The position numbers and the translations under genes are program-made. The notes beneath the pieces were generated by a model. That model saw only the letters and a program-made list of their open reading frames with translations, ran no database searches and was not told the origin of the DNA. DNA of 64,000 nt. Origin: Clostridia bacterium (GTDB lineage: Bacteria > Bacillota > Clostridia > Christensenellales > Borkfalkiaceae). The DNA is taken from assembly GCA_017626305.1 (NCBI GenBank), contig JAGAIW010000048.1:36777-100776 (forward strand). The letters run 5' to 3'. Positions 8,700-17,249 of this stretch are shown here, piece after piece. The first letter of the stretch is position 1. Every line of letters starts with the position of its first letter.

Positions 8700-8852
8700 G
8701 GTTTGTAGAGAAAAACGGGGAAGGGGTAGAGTAAAAACGCAGGGAAAAAACTTGTCCAAAACGGCGAAAAAAAGTAAAATAAGCATATAAACTTTTTTGG
8801 CAAAAGTTACGAGCAATCGACAAAACCCGACGGTTTTTGCGCCGTACGTATA

Positions 8853-8861
8853 TGCTATAAT
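8853..8861 (+). promoter_or_regulatory. Extended -10 promoter of minDE
   Basis: TGCTATAAT (8853-8861) is a consensus extended -10. No good -35 lies 17 bp upstream. AAGGAGCG precedes the minD start at 8910. Confidence 0.6.
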
Positions 8862-8909
8862 TTAGCTATGCCGCTTTTTTAAGGCAATAAAAAAGGAGCG
8901 CGAAAGGGT

Positions 8910-9680
8910 ATGGCAAGAAAAATCGTCGTTACGTCGGGAAAGGGCGGTGTGGGAAAAACCACAATCGCCGCAGGGGTTTCCGCGCAGCTTGCAAAGCGGG
9001 GCGAACGGGTGCTTTTATGTGACGCTGATTTCGGCTTGAATAACGTAGACGTCGTGACGGGGATAGAACAGTTCGTTATCTACGACGTCGTGGACGTTAT
9101 CGAAGGCAGATGTCGGGCAAAGCAAGCGCTTGTGCGACACCCCGTATTTGCAAATCTGTACATACTCACTAGCAGTCATTCCGCGCCCGAACGCTACGTA
9201 TCGCCGCAGGCGTTACGGCTTGTCATAGACAGCCTTGCACCGCAGTTTGATTACGTGTTTATCGATTGCCCTGCCGGAGTAGACGACGGATTCCATAGGG
9301 CGGCGGCTTGCGCCGACGAAGCCATGGTGGTCACTACGCCGCACGTTTCGGCAATCCGTGACGCGGATAAAGTGATAACCCTTTTAAAAAGTTACGCCTT
9401 AAAAGACGTGTCTTTGGTGGTGAATAAGGTGCGCGGCGATTTGCTAATCGGTGGAGAAAGCTTGTATCCGCAAGAGATTTCGCAAATACTCAAAACGCCG
9501 CTTTTAGGAATTTTACCCGAAGAATACGGCATTTACGGGGGCGAATTTGCCGACGCTCATTCGTCGGTAAAAACGCTTGCGAATAATCTTTTAACGGGCA
9601 AACGCAAGCTATACGACCCCACGAAAAAATACGTTGGTATCGTGGGCGGTATACGGCGATTGCTAAAAAGGAGTTTGTGA
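8910..9680 (+). CDS. minD: Septum site-determining ATPase MinD
   Basis: A 256-residue deviant-Walker P-loop ATPase that binds the membrane and helps place the division site. KGGVGKTT lies at residues 11-18, and FIDCPAGVD is the Walker B region. The C-terminus ends in a short basic amphipathic helix (IRRLLKRSL) matching the MinD membrane-targeting sequence. It lacks the usual minC neighbour, but minE follows at once. The start has GGAG upstream, and the length is normal (about 260). Confidence 0.93.
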   Translation: MARKIVVTSGKGGVGKTTIAAGVSAQLAKRGERVLLCDADFGLNNVDVVTGIEQFVIYDVVDVIEGRCRAKQALVRHPVFANLYILTSSHSAPERYVSPQALRLVIDSLAPQFDYVFIDCPAGVDDGFHRAAACADEAMVVTTPHVSAIRDADKVITLLKSYALKDVSLVVNKVRGDLLIGGESLYPQEISQILKTPLLGILPEEYGIYGGEFADAHSSVKTLANNLLTGKRKLYDPTKKYVGIVGGIRRLLKRSL

Positions 9681-9682
9681 CC

Positions 9683-9919
9683 ATGCAAAGGGGAAGGAAT
9701 TACGAGCTTGCCCGTATCCACAGCGTGATACAGGCGGATAAATCGGTACTCAGCGACGCTTGCAAAGCGCTTATTTTACAGGATTTTGCCGAAAAATTCG
9801 GCGAATATTTCGATTTGACGGGTCTACCGCGGTTAGAGCTTGCCTGTCAAAACGGAACGTATTTTATAAAGGTGGAGTTTGAAGCGGAGCGCATTAAAAA
9901 ATTTAACGTAATCAAATAA
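9683..9919 (+). CDS. minE: Cell division topological specificity factor MinE
   Basis: A 78-residue protein matching the MinE layout: an N-terminal amphipathic/MinD-contact segment (LARIHSVIQADKS) and the C-terminal dimer domain with DFAEKFGEYFDL. It stimulates MinD ATPase activity and drives MinCD off the membrane away from the poles. A GTG at 9677 overlaps the minD stop, but the AAGGAG at 9668-9673 is better spaced for the ATG at 9683, which I use. The sequence is divergent, so the call rests partly on the position after minD. Confidence 0.8.
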   Translation: MQRGRNYELARIHSVIQADKSVLSDACKALILQDFAEKFGEYFDLTGLPRLELACQNGTYFIKVEFEAERIKKFNVIK

Positions 9920-9934
9920 AAAGGAGTTATACAA

Positions 9935-10807
9935 ATGGCAAGAAAATTCGATATCATTACGGATTCTGGCTGCGATATGCCGCAGGAATACTACAAGGAA
10001 CACGATATAACGTGCGTACGGCTTGGCTTTACCATGAACAACGTCAACTACGAAGGGGAAAGCGGGGAAAGAATAACGGAAAAGGCGTTTTATCAAAAGC
10101 TGCGCGAAGGGGCTATGCCTACCACCTATCAGGTAACGGGCGAAACGGCGAAACAGTATATAGAAAGCAGCTTGCAAAAGGGTAACGACGTGCTGGTTAT
10201 CACCTTTTCGTCGGGGCTTTCGGGGACGGCAGGCAGCTTTGCCGTTGCGGTGAGAGATTTATCCAAAGCATATCCCCAGCGCAATATCCGCATGGTGGAC
10301 AGCTTGTCCGCGTCTATGGGGGAAGGCTTATTGCTCGATTACGCCGTGAAGTATGCGGAGCTTGGGCACACCTTGGACGAAACGGCGGAGTACTTGGAAG
10401 GCTTAAAATTGCATATTTGCCACTTGTTTACCGTGGATAATTTATTCCATTTAAAACGGGGCGGCAGAGTATCCGCCACCACCGCTTTGGTGGGGTCTAT
10501 CCTTAAAATCAAACCCGTCATGCACGTGGATAACGAAGGACATTTGGTGGCAATCGGCAAGGCAATCGGTAGAAAAAAATCGTTGCGCTCGCTGGTGGAA
10601 CGTATGGAAGAAACGGCTACGTTGGAAGAAAACGACCCTATCTTTATCAGTCACGGCGATTGCATGGACGACGTGGAATACGTCAAGGGTTTGCTCAAAG
10701 AAAAGTATCCAAAAGCGGCTATCTTCGTGCATTACGTAGGCAGCGTAATCGGTACGCACTCGGGTTGCGGCACGCTGGCAATTTTCTATAAAGGGAAACA
10801 AAGATAA
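9935..10807 (+). CDS. degV: DegV family fatty acid-binding protein (FakB-like)
   Basis: A 290-residue DegV-fold protein that binds a fatty acid and presents it to the kinase FakA. The N-terminus ITDSGCDMP and the S-rich loop FSSGLSGTAGS, followed by VDSLSASMGEG and HLKRGGRVS, are family hallmarks; the last is near the lipid-binding cleft. A FakA-like kinase (3061) is in the same window. The start is preceded by AAAAGGAG. The gene ends at the hairpin-array element, with trmO convergent. Confidence 0.92.
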   Translation: MARKFDIITDSGCDMPQEYYKEHDITCVRLGFTMNNVNYEGESGERITEKAFYQKLREGAMPTTYQVTGETAKQYIESSLQKGNDVLVITFSSGLSGTAGSFAVAVRDLSKAYPQRNIRMVDSLSASMGEGLLLDYAVKYAELGHTLDETAEYLEGLKLHICHLFTVDNLFHLKRGGRVSATTALVGSILKIKPVMHVDNEGHLVAIGKAIGRKKSLRSLVERMEETATLEENDPIFISHGDCMDDVEYVKGLLKEKYPKAAIFVHYVGSVIGTHSGCGTLAIFYKGKQR

Positions 10808-10820
10808 AACAAAAGCTCCG

Positions 10821-11101
10821 CTTGTCGCTCTTCTCGTAGGGAATTGCGACAACTAAATAAATCCGTAAACGGATTTGTGAGATTTGCTTACGCAAGTTAT
10901 ATCGCCTATCGGCAGTTATATTCGCCTAACGGCGGGTTAAGGATTTATTTAATATAACTGCGACCAAACGTCGCAATATCACGCAAGATTTATCTTGCAT
11001 ATCACTTTTAGCCATAAGGCTAAAAATATAACTGAACATCTCGGTCTTTTGTGGACAAGAAAAAGCACACTACCTGTCGCGGTTTGCGAAGTATAGTGTG
11101 C
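10821..11101 (+). repeat. Hairpin-array repeat element, copy A
   Basis: A 281-bp intergenic array of nine short hairpins joined by constant A/T-rich linkers (TTATAT, ATATAACT, ATATCAC). Hairpins are at 10821-10851, 10858-10875, 10883-10894, about 10902-10912, 10922-10933, 10959-10973, 10982-10997, 11005-11024 and 11063-11101 (AGCACACTA/TAGTGTGCT). A perfect 11-bp long-range pair TAAATAAATCC/GGATTTATTTA (10853-10863, 10940-10950) competes with hairpin 2. A second copy at 22462-22739, on the opposite strand, has the same order with compensatory stem changes. It lies between convergent degV and trmO. It could be a structured RNA, a transcription terminator, or a mobile element. Confidence 0.85.
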
Positions 11102-11140
11102 TAATTGTTTACATTAAAAATGTATAGTAAAACGCTTTTC

Positions 11141-11827
11141 CTACATCGTTTTTTGTACGTCGACGACGTATAGCGTATCCCGTTCCACACGGAAACGGAT
11201 TTGATATCCGCCAAACGCCATGCCGTAAATACGGGTGATATCGTCGTGATAAGACGGGCGCGGGTCGTCGGCAAGACATTCTATTAAGCCTTCCCGTTTT
11301 TCTTCGGGAATTTGCGCTTGCAACGCAAGGGGAAAATCTACCTTTAATCGGTAATGTTCACGCTCCGCGGCGTAACCGCCCGTTGCGGTGGGGATACAGT
11401 CGGCAAAGGGAAGATAGGGTTTGATATCGAGTATGGGTGTTCCGTCCAGCAAATCCGCGCCCAAGACTTTCAAACAAAGCCCGTCCTTCGTGCGTTCCAG
11501 CCCGACGAGCTTGACGCAGGAGAGCCCGATATGGTTGGGGCGAAAGGGCGAACGGCTGGCAAATACGCCCACCCGTTTGTTGCCGCCAAGCCGCGGCGGG
11601 CGAACGGTTGCCGACCAACCGTCTTTTCTTGCCAAAGAAAAATCGAAGAGTAGCCAAATATGCGAAAATCCTTCTATTTCGCGAAACGCTTCTTCCGTGT
11701 CATACGGGGGAATAAGAACGATATGCGAAAGTAGGGACGGCGCGCGGCCGCTTTGGCGGGGCACGCCGAATTTTTCGGGCAATTCCGAACGCATATATCC
11801 GATAGGGGAAACGGTAAAGGACGACAT
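11141..11827 (-). CDS. trmO: tRNA (t6A37) N6-methyltransferase, TrmO/TsaA family
   Basis: A 228-residue protein of the TsaA/TrmO family, which methylates N6-threonylcarbamoyladenosine at position 37 of certain tRNAs using S-adenosylmethionine. The opening FTVSPIGYMRSELPEKFGVPRQ and the block RPPRLGGNKRVGVFASRSPFRPNHIGLS carry the conserved residues. I use the ATG at 11827 (CGGAG upstream on the minus strand) instead of the longer frame, because a consensus promoter lies at 11853-11881. Some family members are annotated only as SAM-dependent enzymes; TrmO activity is inferred from the family. Confidence 0.88.
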   Translation of the reverse strand: MSSFTVSPIGYMRSELPEKFGVPRQSGRAPSLLSHIVLIPPYDTEEAFREIEGFSHIWLLFDFSLARKDGWSATVRPPRLGGNKRVGVFASRSPFRPNHIGLSCVKLVGLERTKDGLCLKVLGADLLDGTPILDIKPYLPFADCIPTATGGYAAEREHYRLKVDFPLALQAQIPEEKREGLIECLADDPRPSYHDDITRIYGMAFGGYQIRFRVERDTLYVVDVQKTM

Positions 11828-11852
11828 GATACACTCCGTTGTTTTTTTGTTT

Positions 11853-11881
11853 ATTATATAAAAAAGCGCGTTTTTTGTCAA
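11853..11881 (-). promoter_or_regulatory. Consensus sigma-A promoter of trmO
   Basis: On the minus strand, TTGACA (11881-11876), 17-bp spacer, TATAAT (11858-11853), about 26 bp before the start codon. Confidence 0.85.
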
Positions 11882-11952
11882 GTATAAAAGGGGATACGCC
11901 GTCGAAATACGGCGTTTTTGCCTTTTTATAAAAACGTTAAAAATAATCTGCA

Positions 11953-12036
11953 TGAAAAAATATACAAAGTTTTATGCAAAAATAACCGATTTATTCATAA
12001 TTTTATACATTTATGCAAAATATACGAAAAATATTC
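11953..12036. promoter_or_regulatory. Cluster of ARG-box-like sites upstream of argG
   Basis: Degenerate TGnATnnnnATnCA matches at 11953-11966 (TGAAAAAATATACA) and 12004-12017 (TATACATTTATGCA), with further ATTCA half-sites ending at 11997 and 12036. The last two are 19 bp apart, centre to centre. The A/T-rich context means some could be chance. Confidence 0.45.
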
Positions 12037-12068
12037 AAAAAAACTTATAAATAAAGGTAAAAAACACG

Positions 12069-12097
12069 TTGACAATCGGGGTTGACGGGTGTATAAT
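12069..12097 (+). promoter_or_regulatory. Consensus promoter of argG
   Basis: TTGACA (12069-12074), 17-bp spacer, TATAAT (12092-12097). It is a perfect sigma-A promoter that would need repression to be controlled. Confidence 0.9.
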
Positions 12098-12100
12098 ATA

Positions 12101-12114
12101 TGCATAAATATACA
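12101..12114 (+). promoter_or_regulatory. ARG box overlapping the argG transcription start
   Basis: TGCATAAATATACA fits TGnATnnnnATnCA at every conserved position and begins 4 bp after the -10 box, so a bound ArgR would block initiation. argR itself is not in this window. Confidence 0.65.
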
Positions 12115-12145
12115 AAAATCAATCATTTGAAAAGGAGTGGTTATT

Positions 12146-13372
12146 ATGGATAAAAAAGATATTAAAAAAGTAGTGCTTGCCTATTCGGGCGGTTTGGATA
12201 CGTCGATTATTATTCCTTGGCTTAAAGAGAATTACAATAACTGCGAAGTTATCGCGGTCAGCGGCAACGTCGGTCAAGCGGACGAGTTGGACGGCTTAGA
12301 AGAAAAGGCGTTAAAAACGGGCGCGTCTAAGCTGTACGTAGAAGATTTGACGGACGAATTCGTAGACGATTACGTCGTGCCTACCATGATGGCAGGCGCG
12401 AAATATGAAGAATATCTTTTGGGTACGTCGTTTGCCCGTCCCGTTATCGCAAAGCGTATCGTAGAAATTGCGAAGAAAGAAGGGGCTGACGCCATTTGCC
12501 ACGGCTGTACGGGTAAGGGGAACGACCAAGTGCGTTTCGAGCTGACGATAAAAGCGTTTGCGCCCGATATGACGATTATCGCGCCTTGGAGAGAATGGTC
12601 GATAAAGTCGCGTGAAGAAGAAATCGATTACGCCGAAGCGCACAACGTGCCTTTGAAAATCAACCGTGAAACCAACTATTCCAAGGACAAAAACCTTTGG
12701 CATCTTAGCCATGAAGGCTTGGATTTGGAAGACGCAGGCAACGAACCGCTCTACGAAAAGGAAGGCTTTTTGGAAATGGGCGTATCGCCTTTACAAGCGC
12801 CCGACAAGCCCACGTATATCGAGCTGGAATTTGAAAAGGGACGTCCCGTTGCGCTCGACGGCAAGAAGATGAGCGCGAAGGATATCATTCTTGCGCTTAA
12901 TAAAGTGGGCGGCGCAAACGGTATCGGGCTTTTGGATATCGTGGAAAACCGTTTGGTGGGTATGAAGTGCCGCGGCGTATACGAAACTCCCGGAGGGGAA
13001 ATTTTATACGCGGCGCACAGCTATTTGGAAACCCTTTGCTTGGATAAGTATACGGCGCACAAAAAACAAGAGCTTTCCGTTTGCTTTGCCGAGCTCGTGT
13101 ATAACGGACAATGGTTCACGCCCTTGCGCGAAGCGCTTTCCGCGTTTGTCGAAAAGACGCAGGAAAACGTAACGGGTAAGGTACGCTTAAAGCTGTACAA
13201 GGGCAATATTATCAAGGCAGGGGCTTGGAGTGATTATTCGCTCTATTCGGAAGAAATTGCAACGTTTGGCGAAGACCACGTATATAACCAAGCGGACGCA
13301 ACGGGCTTTATCAACCTGTTCGGTTTGCCTATTAAGGTACAGGCGGAAGTCAACCAAAAGAACAACAAATAA
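12146..13372 (+). CDS. argG: Argininosuccinate synthase
   Basis: A 408-residue cytosolic enzyme that joins citrulline and aspartate with ATP to form argininosuccinate. The ATP pyrophosphatase loop AYSGGLDTS is at residues 12-20, with [13 protein letters not shown] and [15 protein letters not shown] further on, all as in the family. A GTG at 12137 lies inside the AAAGGAG ribosome site, so the ATG at 12146 is the start. It is the first gene of a seven-gene arginine cluster and carries its own promoter and ARG box. Confidence 0.97.
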   Translation: MDKKDIKKVVLAYSGGLDTSIIIPWLKENYNNCEVIAVSGNVGQADELDGLEEKALKTGASKLYVEDLTDEFVDDYVVPTMMAGAKYEEYLLGTSFARPVIAKRIVEIAKKEGADAICHGCTGKGNDQVRFELTIKAFAPDMTIIAPWREWSIKSREEEIDYAEAHNVPLKINRETNYSKDKNLWHLSHEGLDLEDAGNEPLYEKEGFLEMGVSPLQAPDKPTYIELEFEKGRPVALDGKKMSAKDIILALNKVGGANGIGLLDIVENRLVGMKCRGVYETPGGEILYAAHSYLETLCLDKYTAHKKQELSVCFAELVYNGQWFTPLREALSAFVEKTQENVTGKVRLKLYKGNIIKAGAWSDYSLYSEEIATFGEDHVYNQADATGFINLFGLPIKVQAEVNQKNNK

Positions 13373-13706
13373 AAAAACGAATTATATGCGTCGTAACTCG
13401 GCGTCGAGCTCCGTTTTGTTTTGGTCGTGTACGCCTAAGTACTTCTCGTGCAACGTGCGGTAAACGTTGCACTCGGTCACCGTTCGCGCGGGCAAATGCG
13501 CTCACTCATCTCGCCCCTAAAAAGCACTATCAATGCTTTTCTTAACGGGCAGCTCGTCCCGTGCAACAAATACTTGCTCTCCTTGATTTACTCGCATCTA
13601 ATCCGCTTTGCAAACGACGGAATATTTCGTCGAAAAAAATCAATACCAAAATGGAGCTTTTTGCCTACCGCGAAAACCGCGGCAGGCAAACTGTATTATT
13701 AAAAGT
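13373..13706. repeat. Intergenic repeat region between argG and argH
   Basis: A 334-bp non-coding gap. It shares two diverged blocks with the gap after argJ. The first block (13399-13455 here, 17273-17330 there) carries GGCGTCGA-CTCCGTTTTGTTTTGGTC. The second (13563-13605 here, 17325-17368 there) carries CAACAAATACT and CTCGCAT. Here an extra 110 bp flanked by CGTGCAAC direct repeats separates the blocks. The remaining sequence shows several short inverted pairs and no ORF with a ribosome site. Confidence 0.6.
13661..13689 (+). promoter_or_regulatory. Strong hairpin just upstream of argH
   Basis: TTGCCTACCGCG / CGCGGCAGGCAA (13661-13672, 13678-13689), a 12-bp stem with one mismatch and loop AAAAC, ending 17 bp before the argH ATG. 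No U-run follows, so it is not a simple terminator. It could be an mRNA processing or translation-control structure. Confidence 0.5.
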
Positions 13707-15083
13707 ATGGAAAAAATGTGGGCGGGCAGATTTCTCAAAGCCTTAGACAAAAAAGCGGACGATTTTAATTCGTCCTTGCGTTTTGATTGTAGAATGTACG
13801 CGCAGGATATCCAAGGGAGTATTGCGCACGCCAAAATGCTGTGCAAACAAGGTATCTTATCCCAAGGAGAAACACAGTCCATTATAGACGGATTACAAAC
13901 GATTTTATCCGATATTCAAACGGGTAAACTCACCTTTGATTCGGGCGCGGAAGATATCCATATGTTTATCGAAGCGGAGCTCACCGCCCGTATCGGCGAC
14001 GCAGGTAAACGCTTGCATACGGCGCGCAGCCGTAACGATCAGGTGGCGGTGGATATCCGTATGTATTTGCGCGACGAAGCGCAGGAAATCGTTGCGCTTA
14101 TCAAGCAAGCGATTGTCGCTATCGTAGACAAGGCGGAAGAAAACGCCGAAGTGATTGCCCCCGGGTATACCCATTTACAGCGCGCGCAACCCATTTCCTT
14201 TGGACATCATTTGATGGCGTACGCCATGATGTTGCTTAGAGATATCGGCAGAATACAGGACGCGGTGGGGCGTATGAACCATTCGCCCTTGGGTAGCTGC
14301 GCTTTGGCGGGTACGACCTATCCCACCGATAGAGCGTACGTAGCGGAACTTTTACACTTCGACGGCGTATGCCAAAACAGTATCGACGGCGTTTCGGACA
14401 GAGATTTTTGTGTGGAGCTTGCCGCGGCGTTTGCTACGCTAATGATGCACCTTTCCCGTTTGAGCGAAGAAATTATTCTTTGGGCAAGCTGGGAATTTAA
14501 GTTTATCGAGCTGGACGATAGCTATACGACAGGTTCGTCCATTATGCCCCAAAAGAAAAACCCCGACATGGCAGAGCTCATTCGCGGAAAGACGGGCAGG
14601 GTATACGGCGACCTTACGGCGCTTTTGACCGCGCTTAAAGGCTTACCGCTTGCCTACAACAAGGATATGCAGGAAGATAAAGAAGCCATTTTCGACGCGA
14701 TTGATACGGTGAAGATGTGTTTGGAAGTGCTTGCGCCCATGGTGGCTACCATGAAAGTCGACGCGGACAACACCTACAAAGCGGCGCAAAAGGGGTTTAT
14801 CAACGCCACCGACCTTGCGGACTATTTAACCAAAAAGGGCATGCCCTTCCGCGCGGCGTACAAAATCGTCGGGCAAATCGTTGCGGTTTGTATTCAAAAG
14901 GGCGAAGTGTTAGACACTCTGCCTTTGGAAACGTATCAAACGTACAGCGAACTGTTTGAACAGGATTTATACGAAGAAATTGCGTTGGAAACGTGTGTGG
15001 CAAAGCGTACGTCGCTCGGCGGCGCGTCGCCTAGCTCCGTAAAACAACAAATCGCCTACGTAAGAAAGGAACTGGATATATGA
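13707..15083 (+). CDS. argH: Argininosuccinate lyase
   Basis: A 458-residue enzyme of the fumarase/aspartase superfamily that splits argininosuccinate into arginine and fumarate. N-terminal MWAGRF is typical; the superfamily signature GSSIMPQKKNPD lies at about residues 275-286; HTARSRNDQV and the catalytic His/Ser regions are intact. The ATG at 13707 (MEKMWAGRF) is used. No good Shine-Dalgarno site precedes it, only a 12-bp hairpin ending 17 bp upstream and a TATTAT box ending 7 bp upstream. The stop overlaps the argC start by 4 bp (ATGA). Confidence 0.96.
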   Translation: MEKMWAGRFLKALDKKADDFNSSLRFDCRMYAQDIQGSIAHAKMLCKQGILSQGETQSIIDGLQTILSDIQTGKLTFDSGAEDIHMFIEAELTARIGDAGKRLHTARSRNDQVAVDIRMYLRDEAQEIVALIKQAIVAIVDKAEENAEVIAPGYTHLQRAQPISFGHHLMAYAMMLLRDIGRIQDAVGRMNHSPLGSCALAGTTYPTDRAYVAELLHFDGVCQNSIDGVSDRDFCVELAAAFATLMMHLSRLSEEIILWASWEFKFIELDDSYTTGSSIMPQKKNPDMAELIRGKTGRVYGDLTALLTALKGLPLAYNKDMQEDKEAIFDAIDTVKMCLEVLAPMVATMKVDADNTYKAAQKGFINATDLADYLTKKGMPFRAAYKIVGQIVAVCIQKGEVLDTLPLETYQTYSELFEQDLYEEIALETCVAKRTSLGGASPSSVKQQIAYVRKELDI

Positions 15084-16009
15084 AAAAAGTATTTATCGAC
15101 GGCAGCGCAGGCACGACGGGGTTGCGTATCTTCGAGCGTTTGAGCGCGCGTACGGACGTGCAGCTTATCACGCTTAGCGAAGAAGTCCGTAAAGACCCGT
15201 CGGCAAGAAAACAGGCGTTAAATCAAGCGGACGTAGCTTTTTTGTGCTTACCCGACGACGCTGCGCGCGAAGCGGTTGCCATGGTGGAGAACCCGAACAC
15301 CGTTATCATAGACGCGTCCACGGCGCATAGAACCTTGGACGGTTGGGCGTACGGCTTTCCCGAGCTTGGCGAACGCTTTGAAAAGAAGGTGCTCAGCTCC
15401 AAACGAATTGCCGTCCCCGGGTGTCATGCAAGCGGATTTATCGCGCTTGTCTATCCCTTAATCGAAGCGGGCGTGCTGAAAAAAGACGCGCTGCTTTGCT
15501 GTCATTCGTTGACGGGGTATTCGGGCGGCGGCAAGAAAATGATTGCCGAGTACGAAAGCGCGGATAGAAACGGGCTTTTGAACGCTCCGCGTCAGTACGC
15601 GCTTGCGCAAGGGCACAAGCATTTGAAGGAAATGAAAGCGATTTGCGGTTTGGAAAACGCGCCTACGTTCAGCCCGATCGTAGCCGATTTTTACAGCGGT
15701 ATGGAAGTAACCGTTCCGTTATTTGGGCAACAGCTTGGAAACGCGGGGATAGAAGATATCCGCCGTATTTATGCAAAAAAATACACGGGTGCGTTGGTGC
15801 GGTACGTAGAAAGCATGGACGATAACGGATTTTTATCCGCGCTTGCTTTGGCGAAAACGGACGGCATGAAAATCAGCGTAAGCGGCAATGACGAGCGTAT
15901 TTTGCTGTTGGCGGTATACGACAACTTAGGCAAAGGCGCGTCGGGCGCGGCGATTGAGTGCATGAACCTTGCTATCGGCGTGGAAAGAACGCAAGGTTTG
16001 GTATTGTAA
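15080..16009 (+). CDS. argC: N-acetyl-gamma-glutamyl-phosphate reductase (type 2)
   Basis: A 309-residue NADPH-dependent reductase forming N-acetylglutamate semialdehyde in ornithine synthesis. It begins KVFIDGSAGTTGLRIFERL, the short type 2 ArgC opening, and has the catalytic Cys in VPGCHASGF near residue 114. It is shorter than the type 1 ArgC (about 345) usual in Bacillota. It overlaps argH by 4 bp, implying translational coupling. Confidence 0.95.
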   Translation: MKKVFIDGSAGTTGLRIFERLSARTDVQLITLSEEVRKDPSARKQALNQADVAFLCLPDDAAREAVAMVENPNTVIIDASTAHRTLDGWAYGFPELGERFEKKVLSSKRIAVPGCHASGFIALVYPLIEAGVLKKDALLCCHSLTGYSGGGKKMIAEYESADRNGLLNAPRQYALAQGHKHLKEMKAICGLENAPTFSPIVADFYSGMEVTVPLFGQQLGNAGIEDIRRIYAKKYTGALVRYVESMDDNGFLSALALAKTDGMKISVSGNDERILLLAVYDNLGKGASGAAIECMNLAIGVERTQGLVL

Positions 16010-16034
16010 AGAGAACGAAAACGGAGAAGAAAAT

Positions 16035-17249
16035 ATGGTAAAGCAAATACAGGGCGGCGTATGCGCCGCGCAAGGATTTACCGCAAACGGCGTGCATTGT
16101 GGTATCCGTAAAAATAAAACCAAACGCGATTTGGCGTTGATTTTCAGTCAAACGCAAGCGAATGCAGCGGCGGTGTATACGCAAAATTTAGTCAAGGGCG
16201 CACCCCTTACCGTTACCAAAAACAATATTGCGGACGGCAAAGCGCGTGCTATCATTTGCAACAGCGGTAACGCCAACACCTGCAACGCCAACGGCATAGA
16301 AATTGCGCAAAAAACTTGCGAGCTTTTGGCAAAAGCCTTACAGATTGCACCCACCGACGTCGTAGTGGCGTCGACGGGCGTTATCGGTCAGCCTTTGGAT
16401 ATCACGCCGATTGCAAACGGTATTACACCGCTTGTGGAAGGCTTGGGGGATAACAGCCGTTTTGCGTGCGAAGGTATTATGACGACGGATACGGTTGCCA
16501 AGGAAATTGCTTTCGAGTTTACGGTTGGCGGTAAAACGTGCAAAATCGGCGGTATCGCAAAGGGGAGCGGTATGATTCATCCCAACATGGCAACCATGCT
16601 GGTGTTCGTTACCACCGATTGTAATATCTCTTCGCAAATGTTGCAAAAGGCGTTGTCCGAAGATATCAAACATTCCTTTAATATGGTATCGGTGGACGGG
16701 GATACTTCTACCAACGATATGGTGTCGGTACTTGCCAACGGTATGGCAGGGAACGAAGAAATCGTTTGTGAAGGCGAAGACTTTAACCGCTTTTGCGTTG
16801 CGCTTGCGGCGGTTACCAAGTATCTTTGCCGTATGATTGCCGGCGACGGCGAAGGCGCGACCAAACTTTTGGAATGTAAAGTGGACGGAGCAAAGGACGA
16901 AACTACGGCGAAAATCGTTGCGAAATCGGTGATTTGTTCTTCCCTTGTCAAGGCGGCTATGTTCGGCTCGGACGCCAACTGGGGGCGCGTGCTTTGCGCT
17001 ATCGGTTACAGCGGCGCGGACGTAGACGTAAATAAAGTGGACGTTTCCTTCCGTTCAGCCAAAGGGGATATTTGCGTATGCATAAACGGCGCAGGCGTTG
17101 CATTTTCCGAAGAAAAAGCCAAAGAAATTTTATTGCAAAAAGAAATTGAAATTCTCATCTCTCTCCACAGCGGCGAAGGTTCTGCCGTAGCGTGGGGGTG
17201 TGATTTGACGTATGATTATGTCAAAATAAACGGCGACTACCGCACGTAA
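16035..17249 (+). CDS. argJ: Glutamate N-acetyltransferase / N-acetylglutamate synthase
   Basis: A 404-residue ArgJ that moves the acetyl group from N-acetylornithine to glutamate, closing the cyclic arginine pathway. It autocleaves before the nucleophile Thr in GDGEGATK (Thr about 276). GSGMIHPNMATML and SDANWGRVLCAIGYSG are conserved. I use the ATG at 16035 with GGAGA upstream, rather than an earlier in-frame ATG inside argC. No argA is in the window, so ArgJ may also supply the first acetylglutamate. A 382-bp repeat-containing gap follows. Confidence 0.96.
   Translation: MVKQIQGGVCAAQGFTANGVHCGIRKNKTKRDLALIFSQTQANAAAVYTQNLVKGAPLTVTKNNIADGKARAIICNSGNANTCNANGIEIAQKTCELLAKALQIAPTDVVVASTGVIGQPLDITPIANGITPLVEGLGDNSRFACEGIMTTDTVAKEIAFEFTVGGKTCKIGGIAKGSGMIHPNMATMLVFVTTDCNISSQMLQKALSEDIKHSFNMVSVDGDTSTNDMVSVLANGMAGNEEIVCEGEDFNRFCVALAAVTKYLCRMIAGDGEGATKLLECKVDGAKDETTAKIVAKSVICSSLVKAAMFGSDANWGRVLCAIGYSGADVDVNKVDVSFRSAKGDICVCINGAGVAFSEEKAKEILLQKEIEILISLHSGEGSAVAWGCDLTYDYVKINGDYRT

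Noticed and set aside
13448..13566. Insertion sequence flanked by CGTGCAAC repeats
   Set aside because: The 110-bp segment has no ORF or inverted ends; the 8-bp direct repeats alone are weak evidence.
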